From positions 421,671-485,670 of the forward strand of contig SCFE01000027.1 in NCBI GenBank assembly GCA_004352715.1: DNA of 64,000 nucleotides. Direction: 5' to 3'. The notes below the pieces were generated by a model. The model saw only the letters and a list, made by a program, of their open reading frames with translations, searched no databases and was not told the DNA's origin. The DNA is from Hofstenia miamia. Its lineage: Eukaryota; Xenacoelomorpha; Acoela. The position numbers and the translations under genes were made by a program. Shown here piece by piece: positions 12,901 to 25,730 of the stretch (the stretch's first letter is position 1; every line of letters begins with the position of its first letter).

Positions 12901-14322
12901 AATATTCTAATGAGATGTTTTTATTAAGCGCGATGTATTTCAAACTTAATTGTTTTAACCATATTTGACATTTTGTCTTCAAAGTTTGGCTTTGCTTATA
13001 TATGTTTAACAAGTAACCGTCTAAAGGCGCTTTAAACAACAATTTCCCTACTTTTCCCAATTTATGACTTCTTTATTTTATAATTTTTATTACTTTTTTA
13101 CTTAATAGCCCTTTAGCTAATCCTATCGCACACATTGTTGTATGTTTTTTCTAAGTTTGAACAAAAACAAATCAATGGAAACGTTTTGACTTTTTTTGAC
13201 AAAACTTGTCCTAGCTTTTAGATATTTCTTGTACAAAATTTTTCCGAAATCATGTTTGCCACTAGTTTATTAATTACTGAAAGCAAGCTCGACAGACTGG
13301 CCAGCTAATTTTAAGTATTGACCTACCCTAGTATCAGAGTACTGTTAATAATTTGAGAGATTGAAGTTTACCATTTTAAACCAAATCTCAGTTCGTGCAG
13401 AATGGCTTATAACACTCGGACTATAACGAGTAACAAGCACGTAAAATTTGAATATATTTGGAAAATAGTTTAGCTCAGCCTAGGACAATGATATTGTATT
13501 CCTAAAGCAGAAATAATTAACTCAGGTCTTTCAACCCTTATAAAAAATTCCTAGGTTTTTGAGGTTTTTAGCGATATTTTAAAGCTCAAGTATTCAGTAG
13601 TTACTAAAACCAGTAATAGATGCCAATTATTCTCAAGACAATATTTGATTTTTTGACCGTTTTACCCCAAGATTAGAAGGCAGACAAGAATTGTCAAAAG
13701 CAATGTCAAATCATTTTTCGATTTATATTCCTTATTTATTCCTCAGTTTTTTGCTTCACTAATGAAAAACTAATGTACAGAACCCCTAGCAGCAGAGTTA
13801 GATAACTTCTCAAGCAGGGTAACCTTCATTTCCTAAGTTACATATTACGCAAGTGAACCTGTTAATAGCATGAATATTTTTATGATTCTGGACGCGTATG
13901 ACTAAAGCTCTAACCCTAAAATAGTCCATGTGATAATCCTAACCACAAAGGATTCAATAAATAACCAATAAATATCTAAATATACTTTGCAACTACAGAG
14001 TAATTTTGATGACAGAAATCTTCTGAGAGTAATATTCTAAATACAATGCAATATATCTTGGCCCAGAAAATATTATCTAGCGCCATTTTTCAAAGTTTTT
14101 CTTATATTTACGCAAATCACCAATTAGCATAAAAAATTAGTTTTTTTAACAAACCTATATATTTATGTTTAGGTATTGTAAATAGTGCATACACAAAAAA
14201 AATTTGAATAAATTTGAGGGAACAATTTTTTCTGTATAGTACAATAAAAATTTTTGCTAACAACGTATATTTTGTTTACCGCCAGATATACATACACATC
14301 AGCAATTTATGTAGCGGCAGAC
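9950..14322. other. No recognisable feature (4.4 kb)
   Basis: AT-rich, with only short open frames (60-66 codons) of low-complexity composition. A perfect 16-bp palindrome at 11981-11996 is within chance expectation for a window this long. No RNA genes or transposon ends were recognised. Confidence 0.5.
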
Positions 14323-14339
14323 ATATATATATATATATA

Positions 14340-15339
14340 NNNNNNNNNNNNNNNNNNNNNNNNNNNNNNNNNNNNNNNNNNNNNNNNNNNNNNNNNNNNN
14401 NNNNNNNNNNNNNNNNNNNNNNNNNNNNNNNNNNNNNNNNNNNNNNNNNNNNNNNNNNNNNNNNNNNNNNNNNNNNNNNNNNNNNNNNNNNNNNNNNNNN
14501 NNNNNNNNNNNNNNNNNNNNNNNNNNNNNNNNNNNNNNNNNNNNNNNNNNNNNNNNNNNNNNNNNNNNNNNNNNNNNNNNNNNNNNNNNNNNNNNNNNNN
14601 NNNNNNNNNNNNNNNNNNNNNNNNNNNNNNNNNNNNNNNNNNNNNNNNNNNNNNNNNNNNNNNNNNNNNNNNNNNNNNNNNNNNNNNNNNNNNNNNNNNN
14701 NNNNNNNNNNNNNNNNNNNNNNNNNNNNNNNNNNNNNNNNNNNNNNNNNNNNNNNNNNNNNNNNNNNNNNNNNNNNNNNNNNNNNNNNNNNNNNNNNNNN
14801 NNNNNNNNNNNNNNNNNNNNNNNNNNNNNNNNNNNNNNNNNNNNNNNNNNNNNNNNNNNNNNNNNNNNNNNNNNNNNNNNNNNNNNNNNNNNNNNNNNNN
14901 NNNNNNNNNNNNNNNNNNNNNNNNNNNNNNNNNNNNNNNNNNNNNNNNNNNNNNNNNNNNNNNNNNNNNNNNNNNNNNNNNNNNNNNNNNNNNNNNNNNN
15001 NNNNNNNNNNNNNNNNNNNNNNNNNNNNNNNNNNNNNNNNNNNNNNNNNNNNNNNNNNNNNNNNNNNNNNNNNNNNNNNNNNNNNNNNNNNNNNNNNNNN
15101 NNNNNNNNNNNNNNNNNNNNNNNNNNNNNNNNNNNNNNNNNNNNNNNNNNNNNNNNNNNNNNNNNNNNNNNNNNNNNNNNNNNNNNNNNNNNNNNNNNNN
15201 NNNNNNNNNNNNNNNNNNNNNNNNNNNNNNNNNNNNNNNNNNNNNNNNNNNNNNNNNNNNNNNNNNNNNNNNNNNNNNNNNNNNNNNNNNNNNNNNNNNN
15301 NNNNNNNNNNNNNNNNNNNNNNNNNNNNNNNNNNNNNNN
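14340..15339. other. Assembly gap of exactly 1,000 N
   Basis: A run of 1,000 N, a round placeholder size, so the true length is unknown. The left edge is a TA run (14323-14339) and another TA run lies 33 bp after the right edge. The break is probably caused by a microsatellite. Open frames read across it are artefacts. Confidence 0.99.
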
Positions 15340-15368
15340 GATCATAGTATGCTGAAATGAGCTATATA

Positions 15369-15371
<3 letters not shown>

Positions 15372-15406
<35 letters not shown>
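15372..15406. repeat. (TA)n microsatellite
   Basis: About 17 TA units just right of the 1,000-N gap. Confidence 0.95.
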
Positions 15407-15410
<4 letters not shown>

Positions 15411-18400
15411 TAAACTTTAATAATTTTTAAAGATTAGAATACAGGGAAGCCAAAATATATTTTAAAACTAATTTACGTTAATTTTTGCAATGTTATTGCG
15501 TCAATAATTTTAAAGAAAGAGTAACTTCCAAGATTTCCCAAAACGCAGTTTCCTTTCCTAAATCTAACAAAGAAGTTCGAACACATTAACCAAATTTAAT
15601 TTAATCACGTAATGTCAGTGATATTAAAGTGTACGCTTAATTAAACTTAATAAGATATTGAGGTTTAAAATAACTAAATATTACTCGAAATTTAATTAAA
15701 ATAGCAAAATTGCAATTTAAAAATCTAAATATACATCAAATTGTCACTACCTTGATGTTAATTGACAGTCTAAATGTGAGCAACTAAATTCTACAAGATG
15801 TAAAAAATTTTAACAACATGCTACAATGTGAATTTTATGTGCAACTTAAAAAATATAAACTTTTTGATGTCAACATTATTCTACAGCATATTTGTCTACC
15901 GGAATTTGTAATCGTGGTATATTTCCTTTTTCTCCTTTTATCTTAGTTCCAAAAATAACACAATATGAAACGAATTTTACAGGGTGGTACATTCTAATGT
16001 TCCACATTTAAAACTTTAAAAATTTCCATAATATTTGGTCAATTTGTGTGTGGTTTGTTGCAAGACAATCATTAACGATTAGAATTTTACTACATGTAAG
16101 CATGTTATTTGCATCTATTTCTGGCAAACGTTATTTCGAATCACTAACTTCAGGTGATTCTGAAATGAAAGAGAAGTTATCCAAAATTTCTAAAGTGACA
16201 TTGGCAAAGGTTGGTTGGTTAGCTTATGTAGTTCAATACATTCGTATATTCAGGATGAGTATTAAAGACTTTGCTTTTGAAATAGTCACATGGTGTGAAA
16301 TCTGGAGAACTTGACAGTCACTATATTTTTGGATAGCTATCTACACCTCTATAAATCCATGCTTGTCAGCATTTAATTTAGTCATTCTCCTATAATTTTA
16401 GACAAAACTTTGATAAAAAAAATTAATCATCAAATTTTGGCAAAGTGGACAAAGCTGACTTTAGCAATATTAACATTCATGTCTAAGAAAACTGAACAAA
16501 CGGTTGATCAAGATGAGTGGTGAACTCTAGTAACAATAATTATGAGTGTTAACTCCACTGTGCATATGAAAATGTGCTTCATTGGAAAACAATAGTTGGC
16601 TTTGGAAATTTCATAAATGCAAAATTCTGTCCTTTATTTGGTCTGAAAATCCTATTCTGGCTGCACAAATGTTAGAACTAAGTTCTTGTACGATTTTAAG
16701 ATGGATGGAAATGTTTTAATACAAACCACACTAAGAATGACCCAATACTTAGAAAGTTATTAAAGTTTTCTTTTTAATCACCTGAATTTAGTGATTTAAA
16801 ACAACCGCTGCCAGACAGGTTTATATAAAAACAACTTAAATATTTATATATAGAAATATTTTGATCCTTAATTATTGTTTTTCAACAAATCACACGAAAA
16901 TTGACCAAATTATTTTTTAAGTTATTAAAGTTTTAATTGTGGAGAATTACGATGTATATTGTTTTAACAAATTTCAAAAACCAGAATACACATTCGCGGG
17001 TGCTTTAATTGAATAGTCTATCATAAATGTCTAATTTGTTTCAGGTGCATTTTATTTCTCATGAATATTATGCCAAATTGAAGTTTCATTTACATGCATG
17101 CTACTCGCGCAAGCTCTTTACTTTTCTACTGCTAAAGGTATATTGGGGTGGTTTGGCCTTAAGTCATTGTTCTTTCCTATTTTTGGTTGTAGGAATCCTC
17201 TAACATTCCTGAGGCTCCCTACCAATTGTTCAAATTTAACTGTATTAGTTCAGTGGCGCCATTTTAGAAAACTGTTAAGGGAGGTGAGGATTATTACTTG
17301 ATGTGCACTGCATTAAAAATCACACACCTTTAATCCAGTAACTTTGTTGCTTTAGTGCAAACTGTTTTACAAATACTTCCACTAGCAGTAGGTATATAAC
17401 CAACTTCATTTTTATTAACAACAATACAATGATTAATACAAAACATAAATATCAAAACACTGAATGAGAGGATATTGTCGAAAATATTGAGAAAAATATC
17501 TAAGTTTATGTTATTCAACTTTCATCATTTGTAAGTTCAACTTTCTTTCAGTGGGCATTGTTGAACATAAATATCATTTAACTTGTCTGAAGGAGATGCT
17601 ACACTGCAGATTGTCACCCAAACTTTTGTCTTTATTTTTGTGTGCTACAAAAGTTTGGACAAAAATCGTTAGTGTAGCCCCCCCCCCCTTTATAACTGAA
17701 AAACATCTCGCAATGGAAGCACTGGCTATAGGAAAAACGTTCTTGTACAATTTCATTACATCAGAAAAAACCTACCTCTATTTCTGATAAATTGCGATAA
17801 GCTTCTACGATATCCAATTTATTACGCTGTTGGAGATTCTTTTTAAATTATCTGGTTAGCTCTAAAATGCATTTTAGGCTCATAAATTCTTTCAACCAGG
17901 GCTTCGTGTTGTGCAATTGCACAGTATGAGCTTGTCTTATTTACTGCTACTACTTGTATTTGCTTCAACCGCTAAGATAGAATAAAGCTATACCCACTTC
18001 CAATTTTCTCATATAAATGTATTAGGATGAACTACTGAGGGCAAAGCAAAGTGTTATAATGATCTAAATTTTGGCAAGAAAATAAAGACTATTAAGGATT
18101 ATCTGTTCTCGCCAATCAGTGGTAAACCATAGTAATTCACTTGCTGGGATGGGATTCTTTTTGTGTTTAAATGCTAAAAAAGAGAAATTGGATTTTAACC
18201 AATTCATAGTATGAGCTTAATTGCCAGTTCATTCGCACGGAAAGTGCAATTTGGAGGATATGTACATTCTTATTTTAATGCATAACATTGTTTGTTAAAC
18301 TGAATTTTGCATGTAATTGCAGCAAATCATGCATGGTATTATTCTCTTCCTTTTTAAATTTTTGATATTTTGACTTTTGTGTCTAGATTTAGATGGGCCA

Positions 18401-18885
18401 TCGCCCTTCTTGCTCTCCTAGGCAGCACTGTATGAGTTCTTTAAATCAATTGAATAAAAAGCTAATGTAGGAACTTTCAAAATCGCATCATCTATGTTTT
18501 GGAAACACCATTGTGTATACGTATGCACTTAAAATAAGTTGAATTTGTTTAGGTGACTGAGATTTTGTAGAAAATATGCGATTGCAGAAGACATTCGAGC
18601 AGATAAAACGAAATAACATGAAATGGCAAAGTTATTGTTCAATGAAATGTATTTCATTTTTCTTATTATGCTATCGATAAGAGATAAACGCACAATGCTT
18701 GACTGAAGCAGTAAAAAAGCTAACGTACGTTCGGTTTGCCGAAATTAGTATGTTTTGCCTTACTATCTATCCCGTCTCAGGATTGGATAGTGTTTTGCAT
18801 TCTTTTGTATATTATGTGGATAATATAAAATGAATACCAGAAACAATATTTACATGTTTGTCTCATGAGTAAAAGTAAAAAGGTA
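15407..18885. other. No firm feature (3.5 kb)
   Basis: Contains an 88-codon plus-strand frame (16048-16314) of fairly balanced composition that I do not recognise, and a homopolymer of about ten C near 17680. There is a cagtggcgcc word at about 17250 like hAT ends, but no partner or duplication was found. The remainder is AT-rich. Confidence 0.45.
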
Positions 18886-18893
18886 ATTCAAAG

Positions 18894-19233
18894 CAGAGGT
18901 AGAAAAGAGTCGACCTGACCCGCGATTTGGGTCAACTTTTTGTCAGGCTCGCGTCTGGTCGGGTAGAAAGTTTTTTCTCTTAAATGGGCTATGTCGGGTA
19001 AGTGAATGACGTTCATACAAATTGATGGTTACATCTATAAGTTTTAACGTACATTGAACAATTGAACGGTGTGTTACATGTGACTGTTTTGTCGCGTGGC
19101 AACCACTGCATAGCAATTGCAAAGCATTTATTTTTCTTGCTACTGGCTAGCTAGTTAAGTGCAGTCGGGTTAAATTTAGCAAGACGGGTTGGGTTTGGTC
19201 TTATCCAAAATGTTTGATACATTTCCAGGCCTG
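18894..19233. mobile_element. hAT-type MITE, 340 bp, with 8-bp target duplication
   Basis: The element starts cagaggtagaaaag and ends so that its reverse complement starts caggcctggaaatg: imperfect terminal inverted repeats of the CAG type typical of hAT. It is flanked on both sides by the identical octamer attcaaag (18886-18893 and 19234-19241). The interior is non-coding, with repeated gggtcgggt-like words near both ends and an AT-rich middle. An 8-bp duplication is the hallmark of the hAT superfamily; membership is inferred from that and from the CA...TG ends. Confidence 0.8.
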
Positions 19234-19241
19234 ATTCAAAG

Positions 19242-20217
19242 CCATTATATGACACGAAAATTTCCAAGCGTAGAAAGGGTTAGTTTCTATTTGAATTCAT
19301 TAAGGAATAGAAAGTAAAATATATTAGGTTAGTTTTTACGAAAAACGATCAGATCCTGAATAATGTTGGGCTGAATCGCATTCAGTCCCATTGAATTTGA
19401 CCCCAACACCATCAAATTTAGTATTCTCGTTTTAAAAATTATAGTGAAGTTTTGGAAATACTTGGGGTTCTAATTATTGTTTTGTGGCTAGAACTATTTG
19501 GCCGACAGCATTCCGCGCTAATTATAATTAAGGATTAGGTATTATTTATTTATTGATTTATTTTGCCTCACTCCTAATTAATTCAGACCCAATGATGACT
19601 CTAATATATATATAATGAAATAAATCTAATAAACTAAGTTATCAATTATATCAAAAGGTAAATAAAATTTTAAAATCTTTCTCTAATTGTAAGATGCAGG
19701 TTGGGAATTTTGACCTAATAAGACTTCCTCCAGCTCTATCCCGGAAAATTTACAATCACAGAAAAAATCAGATTTGCATAATACAAGCATTAAAATTTAC
19801 TCTTGCATTTCTTTAATGACTGTGAGGTCCCCAGTGTTGGATGAAATGCAATAAACCATAGAAAAACTAAATTTCTTGACAATTTTACGCTAACTCTAAT
19901 AGTCATATTTTTGTTGTCAAAAAATTCAGAAAAATATATGGCTTGATCCATGCCAATTTATATGAAGACACTGAACATTTGCCTTTAACTGTTCGTTGTC
20001 GTTTACTTATTACTAGTTTGAAGATGTTTGGGTGTAGTTTACACCCCATGTCCCATTTAAACGCTGAACAATAAAGTTATTCTAAATATTGTGTTTTAAA
20101 CAAAAAAAATAATATACATTGCATCAAAATTGGAGTTGATAATAATGTTATAAAGACAAAATTATTCTACTAAAGAGCAGCTAAACCAAATTGCTTGTGT
20201 TTATCCATGTAATGTAC
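19242..20217. other. No recognisable feature
   Basis: AT-rich spacer between two hAT-type elements. No coding signal. Confidence 0.5.
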
Positions 20218-20225
20218 ACACAAAT

Positions 20226-20596
20226 CAAACTTGTCAAAGAGCCGACATTTCCAAACTCGCCTCGGCTCGTTTAAAGTTTGTGTAAGTTTGGCTCGACTCG
20301 GCTCGCTACATAAAATCATTGAATGTGGCTCGTTTTAGCTCGTTATTTTTTTAAAAATATTTTGCTCAAAGAATTTTTACATAGTTCTTCCTATTATTTA
20401 ATAAACATTTCTTAAATAAGACGATAGGAAAGGCATACTGAATTGAAAAAATAAGAAAAATTTCCATAATCAAATTAAGAAGCCGAACTATAAACTTGCT
20501 TTGCCTAAAATAGGCTCGTTTTGGGCTCGTTGTATATCAAATACTGTGCTCAATCTCGGCTCGGCTCGTTAGAAGCTCGGCTCGTTGACAAGTCTG
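20226..20596 (-). mobile_element. hAT-type MITE family A, copy 1 (371 bp)
   Basis: Reverse-oriented copy of the three-copy family also found at 20972-21298 and 32036-32429. The left end is caaacttgtcaaagagccga and the right end is cggctcgttgacaagtctg, which form inverted terminal repeats. The octamer acacaaat occurs on both sides (20218-20225 and 20597-20604). Both subterminal zones are built of repeated gagccgagc / gctcggctc words rich in CpG; the centre is AT-rich and non-coding. Confidence 0.9.
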
Positions 20597-20604
20597 ACAC
20601 AAAT

Positions 20605-20963
20605 TAACTGCTAAGGAAACATTTCTTTTTTGCTTTTCGATCTGACTCTCAAGAAAGCCTGAAGCAGTTCCTTTCAATGAACTATGTGTTGTGCTGAGGT
20701 CAAATAATGACGCATAGGGTTGGAATATCAAAGTCCTTCAACTGCAGATTTGATGTTGAATCGCAGAAAGAAAAGTGTATAGTTTCGTTGAATGGAGGTA
20801 TGCATAATACTTGTATAAAATGCTATTCTCATTTTCATACATAATGAGAATTCTCATGATCGTCAGAATTCCACATATTAGCGATTCATTAGACAATCAT
20901 GTAATAAAAATTATAAAAATTCAAACACATGCATGAATCAATAGCTCACAATTGTGCAAATTG
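20605..20963. other. Spacer between two family A elements
   Basis: About 360 bp of unremarkable AT-rich DNA separating two family A MITEs in opposite orientation. The 64-codon minus-strand frame at 20537-20731 runs into copy 1 and is not convincing. Confidence 0.5.
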
Positions 20964-20971
20964 GTCAATAC

Positions 20972-21298
20972 CAGACTTGTCAACGAGCCGAGCTTCTAAC
21001 GAGCCCAAAACGAGCCTATTTTAGGCAAGCAAGTTTATAGTTGTGCTTGCAAATTTGATTATCGACATTTTTCGTATTTTTTGCAGTCAGTATGCCTTTC
21101 CTATAATCTTATTTAAGAAATGTTTATTAAATAATAGGAAGAGCTATGTAAAAAATTCTTTCAGCACAATATTTTTAAAAAAATACCGAGGTAAAACGAG
21201 CCTGATTCAATGATTTTATGTAGCGAGCCGAGCCGAACTTACACAAAATTTAAGCGAGCCGAGCCGAGCTAGGAAATGTCGGCTCGTTGACAAGTCTG
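20972..21298 (+). mobile_element. hAT-type MITE family A, copy 2 (327 bp)
   Basis: Starts cagacttgtcaacgagccga and ends ggctcgttgacaagtctg. The octamer gtcaatac flanks it exactly on both sides (20964-20971 and 21299-21306). It lacks the roughly 60-70-bp subterminal block present in the other two copies: the left end goes straight from cttctaacgag to cccaaaacgagcc. The rest aligns closely with copies 1 and 3, including gcctattttaggca and the stretch with cctattatttaataaac or its complement. Confidence 0.92.
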
Positions 21299-22118
21299 GT
21301 CAATACATTAACAAGAAATACATTCAACACTATGATATAGAGAATTTATGTAAGATACAAATACAATTTTTAGTGTTATAAAGCTTGGGATGAACCCCAA
21401 CCTGTCGGAATATATGAATACTTAAAAATCCAAAATAAAAATATTCAAAAGTGATATCATTCATAAATAATATTAATCTTTTTCGACTAACTTAAAAAGT
21501 CATGAAGTTTTGACACAAAAAGACAAACCGCACTCCTTTTATAGAAGTTTAAGTCTTTGTGTCAAAAATCCACCCAGACGACGACGAAATGTTAAAACTA
21601 ATTTTTTTGATACATTAATTTTGAATTGCAATTAAATAAATTCGCTATCCTGTAGCCCTTGTTCTATTTCGAACTGGAAATTTTATGAAATGGCTAGATG
21701 CACAAGTGAAACTCAATACGCAAATTCGAGTGTCACCATTAATTAGAGACAATGAAGTCTTACCGAAAAGCTATTAATAATATTTTAATCAACATTGAAC
21801 AGAATAATTTCATTACCTCGCGAAATGCTCGATTTCACTGTGTCTAGTCTATTAGAATGCATTTGTAATATGAAACTTGACAGAGTTATTTTAGTATAGT
21901 TGCGTAAATGTCGCTTTTTGACATGAATTGTGGAGTTTCAAAAGCAGGATTCACTTTACGCTACACACAACAAAAATTAGCTAATGAATTTAGTGGAGCC
22001 GTGGTTTTAAGGTTGTAAGCTATTTGTCTATCAATTTTGTTGTAATTCCAAATTAATGCAAATGTATTTGGGATTAAAGTAAAAATAAATGACCAGAGGT
22101 CAAAACGGTTTATACCAA

Positions 22119-22122
<4 letters not shown>

Positions 22123-22161
<39 letters not shown>
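22123..22161. repeat. (TA)n microsatellite
   Basis: About 19 TA units. Confidence 0.95.
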
Positions 22162-22164
<3 letters not shown>

Positions 22165-23130
22165 TAATAAAGAATTGATGTCATTTTATTAAAATTTTCG
22201 AAGGGCTTGGCAGAAATTGATAAATATAAATGATGTGGTAAATCTGCTTTCCATGATGAACCAAGGTTAGGCCTACAATTTCCAGCACATACTATATCTA
22301 TCTCTTATATTTGTTCTTGTTTAAGTTTTTGAATAAGAGGAAGCTGAAAATATCCCAGTGATCAGCATGTTCATTATTAGTCGTTCAATATGCTAGCCAA
22401 AAAATAGTTTTCCAAAAAGAATATAGTTAAAAAGTAAACTGAAGTAAAATTGAAATTTTAGGCATTTTGTGGTCTCATAGAAGTACTTGCCAGTTTTACA
22501 ACATAACTTAACCCTATTTCTACAAGGGCGCGACAACGACTTACACATATTGTCTTCAGAAAACAAAGTACATCAGGGTAGCCATAGTTGTTGTTATTCT
22601 CATGGGCATTAGAGAGCCATATTTTCTGAAAATAATTTGAATAATTTTACAAAAATCAAATTTCTCATTGGAAAAATATTCTTACTTGCATTTAATTCAG
22701 GCATACGACTATGTTTTAGTAGTAATCTTCATTATTGCATGAGAGCGCCCTACACCATAGAAGTTTGTATAAAATTGTTCACATATGCGGACAAATCGAC
22801 TTGTCGCGTTAAAGTAACACTAGTGGAAATACGGTTAAGTGCAATTTTCTGAGCCATTTTCCTCTACTTGATTTGTTTAAATAAATGCAGCATTCTTATT
22901 GAAACTACTTTGGGCAACCATTATTGAAAGGGAATATGCATTTTAATTGCCGGCATGTGATCCAATTATGTTACTTCACTACCTTAGCAAACTGAGTTGC
23001 AAAAATTACAAACTAATAGTATACATGTAATTACAGTAAACAAAATTAAGTGATTTATTATTTTTTTGCTTATTTCAATGTATTTTTAAATGTATGTGTA
23101 CAATACATGTAGACATATACATGTATATAT

Positions 23131-23132
<2 letters not shown>

Positions 23133-23164
<32 letters not shown>
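23133..23164. repeat. (TA)n microsatellite
   Basis: About 16 TA units, preceded by a cluster of acatgta words. Confidence 0.95.
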
Positions 23165-23170
<6 letters not shown>

Positions 23171-24262
23171 TAATACATTTATGTGCAATAAATAAAAAAG
23201 TCACTCAAGTTATTCGACATGTTAATTAATTATCAAACCAAGTCATTCATTGCTGTTTGAGTAAACTATTTAATTAATACCTTCACCAAAAAATGTGATT
23301 TTATCATATATAAAGTTCTCATTTAATCACTTAGATGTTTGTGCAATAGCTGTAGCTTATATACTGCCAAATTAAAATTTCAATTTTGGTATATTACATA
23401 ATTACGTTGAATTTCACTATTGAATGCACACCCAATATAAACAGCCACACAAAATTGCAGCATTATTCATGTACTGACATACAACCGATATTCAAAGTAA
23501 TATGTAAGCCTTCGCAAAAGCACATAAAGAATTAGTTGATAATTTATGCTGGTAATCGCAAAAATTCCATTAGAAACGACATTAACAACGTATGAATAAG
23601 AAAGAATAGATATAGTTTGAAACATATTTGTATTTGTCAAATCCGCTAAAACAAAAAATATATTGCATTACATTTTTCCTATAGGATTAATAACATTACC
23701 CATCGTTTCTTACATATTTCTAAAAATCACTTCGACTTTTGTAGTATATTTAGATTACTAAGAAGAAAATTTAAGGTATGGCACTAATCAATTTTATGGG
23801 GTGACGTAAATATTTTGGCCTCTATATTCAATATACATGTAATAATTAGAATCATGATTAATTTGAATAGCCGGTTGGCATTTTTCCTAGTAAAAGTGTC
23901 TTCGTATTACGGCTGTGCAGGTACGAGCTACCCACGGTGTGCATACTGTACGTGTTCGGTTCGGTTGAGTTGCTTTAACGACTAATTATTTAATTTTTTA
24001 TGCCATTTCTTCAATTACGTGGTAATTCAATAAATTTCCCAAAAGAAGGACAGCAAGTGTATACCACAGCATTCCAGCTACTCAAAATCAGGCGAAAGGA
24101 ATAGTCAGTAGTCCAAGCAACACAACTACTAGAAAGCGCGCTTGTTTGCTACCTACTCATGTTAATGGACTTTTAGAAAATTGTGCAAATTTACATTCGA
24201 TTTATTTTATTATTGTATATATTTTGATCAAGAATTCGTAATACATTTTGTTAATCTTTTCC

Positions 24263-24424
24263 CCTAAGGCCGGTCACACACATCAAGGGGCTCCCTGATG
24301 TGTGCGCGGTCTTGAGAAAATTGATAAAAATTGTTGTTTTCGATTATAGCTGTTGCGCGAAATTATAAGGGAAAGTCAATTAATTTGTTACGCGACATGT
24401 CCCTGATGTGTGCGCCTAGCCTAA
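24263..24424. mobile_element. Short MITE-like element with CACACATCA inverted ends
   Basis: The left end reads ctaaggccggtcacacacat and the reverse complement of the right end reads cttaggctaggcgcacacat, an imperfect inverted repeat of about 27 bp. A second ccctgatgtgtgcgc word just inside the left end also makes a local hairpin. The interior (about 110 bp) is non-coding. No clear target duplication was found, so the superfamily is open. Confidence 0.55.
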
Positions 24425-25418
24425 GTTAACCAAGTGTATAAATACTTCCTAATTAATTATTGTTTAAACACAAAGACATGATAGCTTGTCATTATTTGTT
24501 TCAAAAACTAATCTTGAGAATTCCCATCATCAAAAATATTAATTCATTTTAAGATACAACCGGCGTAAAGATATAAAAAATTTTTTCATGCAAATATGCA
24601 TACGTCGACAAAAAATATAAGATTTTTTTTTCAGAATCGCTAATAGAATTTGGACAATAGAATTATACTCTGACGGTTGTAATACCATTAAATGTTAAAT
24701 TTTCTAAAACTCAAGTATGTTTCTAAGATATAGTTATAATCCTTAAATTTATAAATAATATAATTTAATGATGATAAAAGAGCTATTAAAGTTTTTTTAA
24801 AAATATAGAATCAATTTCATTTGCACCATGTTCTATATTTAGCAGTCACTTAACATTTTACAGTAAGTCTGGGCCAAACATGTAAGAATTTTTTCGAAGC
24901 ATTGCATGCAAATCAATTGGGATGAAAAGTGGCTGAATTAGGTTTGAAAGACAAGGAACAAAATTTTAAAACTGTTTTAATATTTTTTCTTAAATAATTT
25001 CAGTTATAATTTAGAGAAATATATTCCTTCTCGGAGTTGACTTTGGCCAGATTCATGAATTATTTGAACTATTGCTTGTTCTTTGAAAATCTACATCAAA
25101 GATCTCGATATTTCGGCATAATGTTTTTTTCTGTAAGAACTGAAGTCATAACTTCAAAAACTCTGAGCCTCCGTTAATTTCTTTTTTCAAAATTCTAATC
25201 AAATTCATTGCAAATTATTAAATCAAATTTGGTAAAAAAAATCTTCTTGCAAAATTTCATTCTATATAGTTTGCAAATTTCGAGACATTGTTTGAAAGTT
25301 CTCAACTACAAAATTCACAAGAGTACCGATTATTGGTTCATTGTTTTGGAAATTTTTATTCTTAAAACCCATTTTATATTACTAAGCTTCTTGAGAATCA
25401 GGAAATATTTGGCTTCGA
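24425..25418. other. No recognisable feature
   Basis: AT-rich, possibly intronic if the exon candidate at 25434 is real. Nothing else seen. Confidence 0.45.
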
Positions 25419-25433
25419 TTGCTTTCTTTTCAG

Positions 25434-25730
25434 CACAAACACAAGCAAGGCAAACTTACTAATAATGACATTGTTTGGGCATCTGAGGCTAAAGAACTAT
25501 CAGCACCGAATTTAAATAATAAGCATAGCATAGCAGTATTTAAATTGCACTTGGAGCAACGTTTTTTATTCTTGTCTCGCATAGACAAAGAAAAGTTTAA
25601 AAATAATCCTAATTTAGAAATGCTGGTTGAGATAACATTAAATGCCAATAATAATCCCAAAATTAATAAAAACAATAAGAGGAAAAATACTTTTAATGAA
25701 AAATTTTACCTTGAACAGGCTTCGGCCTAG
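25434..25730 (+). CDS. Candidate exon of an unrecognised protein
   Basis: An open frame of about 98 codons begins directly after a good 3' splice site (gctttcttttcag at 25421-25433). The peptide starts HKHKQGKLTNNDIVWASEAK and has charged, varied composition through LEQRFLFLSRIDKEKF and NPNLEMLVEI, then an Asn/Lys-rich tail, ending at a stop at 25730. I do not recognise a domain. It could be a terminal exon, a remnant of a transposon protein, or a chance frame in AT-rich DNA. No AATAAA signal stands out immediately downstream. Confidence 0.35.
   Translation, partial: HKHKQGKLTNNDIVWASEAKELSAPNLNNKHSIAVFKLHLEQRFLFLSRIDKEKFKNNPNLEMLVEITLNANNNPKINKNNKRKNTFNEKFYLEQASA

Larger units (their letters stand above)
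21307..24262. other. No recognisable gene (3 kb)
   Basis: AT-rich DNA with two (TA)n runs annotated separately. A CpG-rich patch at about 23880-23970 (gttcggttcggttg) resembles transposon ends but could not be paired. A 71-codon frame at 22637-22852 is not convincing. Confidence 0.45.

Noticed and set aside
14214-15360. Open frames of 348-377 codons across the N run
   Set aside because: They consist almost wholly of undetermined residues; the frames exist only because N never encodes a stop.
17098-17787. Short plus-strand frames near a run of ten C
   Set aside because: No recognisable residues and no splice or promoter context; the C run is only a homopolymer.
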